Source: Sandaracinaceae bacterium
GTDB lineage: Bacteria > Myxococcota_A > Polyangia > Polyangiales > Sandaracinaceae
Reading direction: 5' to 3'
Assembly (NCBI GenBank): GCA_025056955.1
Contig: JANWYL010000115.1
Coordinates: 1 to 8,764 of the forward strand
Length of the DNA: 8,764 nucleotides
A model generated the notes under the pieces. That model saw only the letters and a list, made by a program, of their open reading frames with translations, was not told the origin of the DNA and made no database searches. The translations under genes were made by a program, and so were the position numbers. Of this stretch, positions 7,045 to 8,764 are shown piece after piece. The first letter of the stretch is position 1. Each line of letters begins with the position of its first letter.

Positions 7045-7057
7045 TGGGCAATGCCCA
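7045..7057. repeat. Small perfect inverted repeat between methyltransferase and TPR genes
   Basis: TGGGCA and TGCCCA flank a single central base, giving either a 13-nt palindrome or a 5-bp hairpin with a 3-nt loop. It begins 6 nt after the methyltransferase stop and lies 28 nt before the TPR start. No T-tract follows on the minus strand, so it is not an intrinsic terminator for the operon. It could be an RNA-processing or stabilising hairpin, an operator, or chance. Confidence 0.4.
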
Positions 7058-7063
7058 TTTGGC

Positions 7064-7777
7064 TTAGCGTAAACGGCGTGTGAGAATTATCACAAAGCCA
7101 GCTCCCCAAGCCAGAGGGGTATTTGAAGCCCACCGCTCGATTTTGCAAAGGCCAGTGCCAACCAAAGGCCAGTCAAGGAAGAGAGCCGATGGGGTGAAAA
7201 TGCGCGCACCTGCTACCCGCTCCACTCGAACGCTGCTTGGCAGGCGAGCGATGGCCCGAATTGGGCTTTCCCAACGGGTGAAGATGTCGTCTTCCTTGTG
7301 CCGCGTGCCAATCGGGCGGGGACCTCCGAGGAAGCGGGCAAGGGCGCGAAGGCTATAGCGGTTGTAGACATCAAAGACAAAATGGCCGCCCTTGCGCGTT
7401 ACCCGCACCATTTCCATGAAAGCCTTCTCAATTTCTTGGATGTGGGGAAAAACCTTAAATGCGTAAACGAGATCGAAGGACTCATCAGGGTAGGGAAGAT
7501 CCCTTGCATCACCTTCTCGGACATTTAGGCCTTTGCGCTTCGCGTGCTCAAGCATGCGGGGCGAGAGGTCCACACCTTCCGCCGAGCGCGCGATGCGGGC
7601 AACCCGTTCGAGAAGAAGCCCAGTGCCGCAGCCCACCTCGAGCACATTTTTGCCCTGGGCCAGCGCTTCAATTGCTGCAAACTCGATATCGTCAATCAGC
7701 TGGTGGTAGCTCCTGTTTCGCTGGCAGTCATAGGTGGCGCTGAAATCATCGTAGTAGTTGCGATTTTGCTCGCTCAC
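7064..7777 (-). CDS. Class I SAM-dependent methyltransferase (Methyltransf_11/UbiE-like)
   Basis: A soluble 237-residue methyltransferase with a Rossmann fold. An N-terminal helical cap is suggested by YYDDFSATYD and SYHQLIDDIE. Motif I is VLEVGCGTGL at 45-54, the acidic residue that would bind the ribose hydroxyls of SAM is Asp70 in GVDLSPRML, and GDARDLPYPDESFDLVYA spans 89-106. The ring-closing segment VRVTRKGGHFVFDVYN follows. About 90 residues after that carry no pattern that reveals the acceptor. The start is GTG 7777, overlapping the glycosyltransferase stop by 4 nt (GTGA), with AGGAGG upstream, so translation is probably coupled. The glycosyltransferase neighbour suggests a sugar or glycolipid acceptor, for example O-methylation of a surface glycan; a quinone or other small molecule is not excluded. 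Confidence 0.9.
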   Translation of the reverse strand: MSEQNRNYYDDFSATYDCQRNRSYHQLIDDIEFAAIEALAQGKNVLEVGCGTGLLLERVARIARSAEGVDLSPRMLEHAKRKGLNVREGDARDLPYPDESFDLVYAFKVFPHIQEIEKAFMEMVRVTRKGGHFVFDVYNRYSLRALARFLGGPRPIGTRHKEDDIFTRWESPIRAIARLPSSVRVERVAGARIFTPSALFLDWPLVGTGLCKIERWASNTPLAWGAGFVIILTRRLR

Positions 7778-8764
7778 GCTTCCTCCTCAAGCGCTCGATA
7801 CACTTCTTCGTATGCTTGAGCCATTGCTTCTACGGTACGCCTTTGAGCACACTGCACTCCAGCCTTGGCCCATCGCTCGCGGAGGCCTTCGTCTCGATGC
7901 ATTTGGTCAATGGCCTGCGAAAGGGCATTGGCATCGAAAGCTGTGCCAAGCGCTCCTCCTTCTTCGGCGAGTTCGTGGGCAGGGCTTCCTTCGGTGATGA
8001 GCACGGGACGACCCAGATGCATCGCTTCGAGCAAAACCAGTGGGTGATCGACTTTGGCGTGGCAGCTTTGGGCAGCGAAAACGATGAGATCGCTTGCGGC
8101 AATCAAGGCATGTATGTGTTGCACTTCGCCGACGAGACGCAAGTCCACCCCTTTGCGATGAGCCATTTCTCGCAAAAGCGGCCATCGACGGAAGCTTGCA
8201 GGACCTTTGTTTCGTGTGGCGATTACCAAGGTGGTGCTCCGGCGAGCCTTTGACTTGGCCAAGGCCTCAATCACAAGCTCTGCTCCGCGATCCTGGCCGA
8301 GATCCCCAGGAAAAGTGAGGACGAAACGCCCACTGAGCCCAAAATGATTCCGGAGCTCTTCAACAAGCTCTGGCCGAGGAGTTTTTGGCTGAGCGATGGC
8401 TGGAGGGATGTGCACAAGGCGCTCAGATGGAATGCCTTCCTTGAGGGCACGCGTGAGGGAGGCTCGTGAGAGCACAACCACCCGGTGGGCCCAAACGCAA
8501 TCCCTGTAGGCAAGCTCCGGCTTTGGCATCGAAGCGATCGTGTGAATGATGCGCTTTCCTCTCCATGCAAGCCATGAGCTGAGCCGAGCCAGAGGGCGAG
8601 TAGGCGCGGCGATGAAGTGGACGAGTGGGCTTTCGTTAAGCGAGAGTTTCCATAAAATCTCGGCCTTGGCCCAGGTGTCCCAGCCCTTTTGACGGATGGG
8701 ATGGAGGCGCATCCCTTCGCTTGTCCTGCCTGAGTCAACGAAAGAAGGAGCAGCAAAGGCATGC
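7774..8764 (-). CDS. GT-B glycosyltransferase (GT4-like), N-terminus off the right window edge
   Basis: Probable sugar-nucleotide-dependent glycosyltransferase of the GT-B fold; 329 residues are visible. The frame has no stop up to base 8764. The 17 codons before the methionine at 8712 read as a plausible beta-strand-loop (HAFAAPSFVDSGRTSEG), so 8712 is unlikely to be the start and the gene continues off the window. The acceptor-side domain ends around VVVLSRASLTRALKEGIP. The donor-side domain begins at FVLTFPGDLGQDRGAELVIEA and includes LVGEVQHIHALIAASDLIVF. The donor-site stretch VDHPLVLLEAMHLGRPVL has the second glutamate of the GT4 EX7E motif (Glu229 counted from the 8712 methionine), but valine stands at the first glutamate position. 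The stop TGA overlaps the methyltransferase start. Adjacency to the methyltransferase suggests a shared role in making or decorating a glycan or glycolipid; donor and acceptor are unknown. Confidence 0.88.
   Translation of the reverse strand, partial: HAFAAPSFVDSGRTSEGMRLHPIRQKGWDTWAKAEILWKLSLNESPLVHFIAAPTRPLARLSSWLAWRGKRIIHTIASMPKPELAYRDCVWAHRVVVLSRASLTRALKEGIPSERLVHIPPAIAQPKTPRPELVEELRNHFGLSGRFVLTFPGDLGQDRGAELVIEALAKSKARRSTTLVIATRNKGPASFRRWPLLREMAHRKGVDLRLVGEVQHIHALIAASDLIVFAAQSCHAKVDHPLVLLEAMHLGRPVLITEGSPAHELAEEGGALGTAFDANALSQAIDQMHRDEGLRERWAKAGVQCAQRRTVEAMAQAYEEVYRALEEEA
7782..7787 (-). promoter_or_regulatory. Strong ribosome-binding site of the methyltransferase
   Basis: AGGAGG on the minus strand lies inside the last codons of the glycosyltransferase gene, 4 nt before GTG 7777. 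It settles the non-ATG start and supports the 4-nt overlap with the upstream stop codon as real. Confidence 0.8.

Noticed and set aside
8271..8762. 163-codon minus-strand open frame at the right edge
   Set aside because: It overlaps the glycosyltransferase in another frame; the glycosyltransferase frame is open to the window edge and carries family motifs there.

Overview
This is a mid-to-high-GC bacterial chromosomal window carrying seven protein genes, packed tightly on both strands. No RNA genes, insertion sequences, CRISPR arrays or prophage genes are visible. The left edge holds a ParA/Soj-ParB pair of the chromosomal type, so the window probably lies near a replication origin. Taxonomy cannot be settled from the sequence. 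The ParA/ParB style, the large exported hydrolase and the glycan genes would fit a myxobacterial or other delta-proteobacterial-type Gram-negative lineage; this is a weak inference.

Layout: (1) bases 1-1608, plus strand: the 3' part of parA (its start lies off the left edge, inside the Walker A motif), then parB 8 nt downstream with a good ribosome-binding site. (2) 1605-4469, minus strand: one 954-residue exported protein. It joins a PHB-depolymerase/prolyl-oligopeptidase-like alpha/beta hydrolase and its accessory region to an extensin-like C-terminal domain with M15-type zinc-site motifs, through a His- and Pro-rich linker. Its stop codon overlaps that of parB within one TTAA. (3) An 80-nt divergent gap, then 4550-5962, plus strand: a WcaJ-type polyprenyl-phosphate hexose-1-phosphate transferase, which starts exopolysaccharide or O-antigen repeat-unit synthesis. 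(4) 8764-6009, minus strand: an apparent operon of a GT-B glycosyltransferase (start off the right edge), a SAM-dependent methyltransferase overlapping it by 4 nt, and a TPR protein with a helix-turn-helix or cyclin-box-like C-terminal domain.

The initiating sugar transferase, glycosyltransferase and methyltransferase could all act in surface-glycan synthesis, though they are not co-transcribed. The fused hydrolase/extensin-domain protein would act outside the cytoplasm, perhaps on wall or extracellular polymers. It is the most unusual item here. Nothing else in the window looks like a clearly new multi-gene system.
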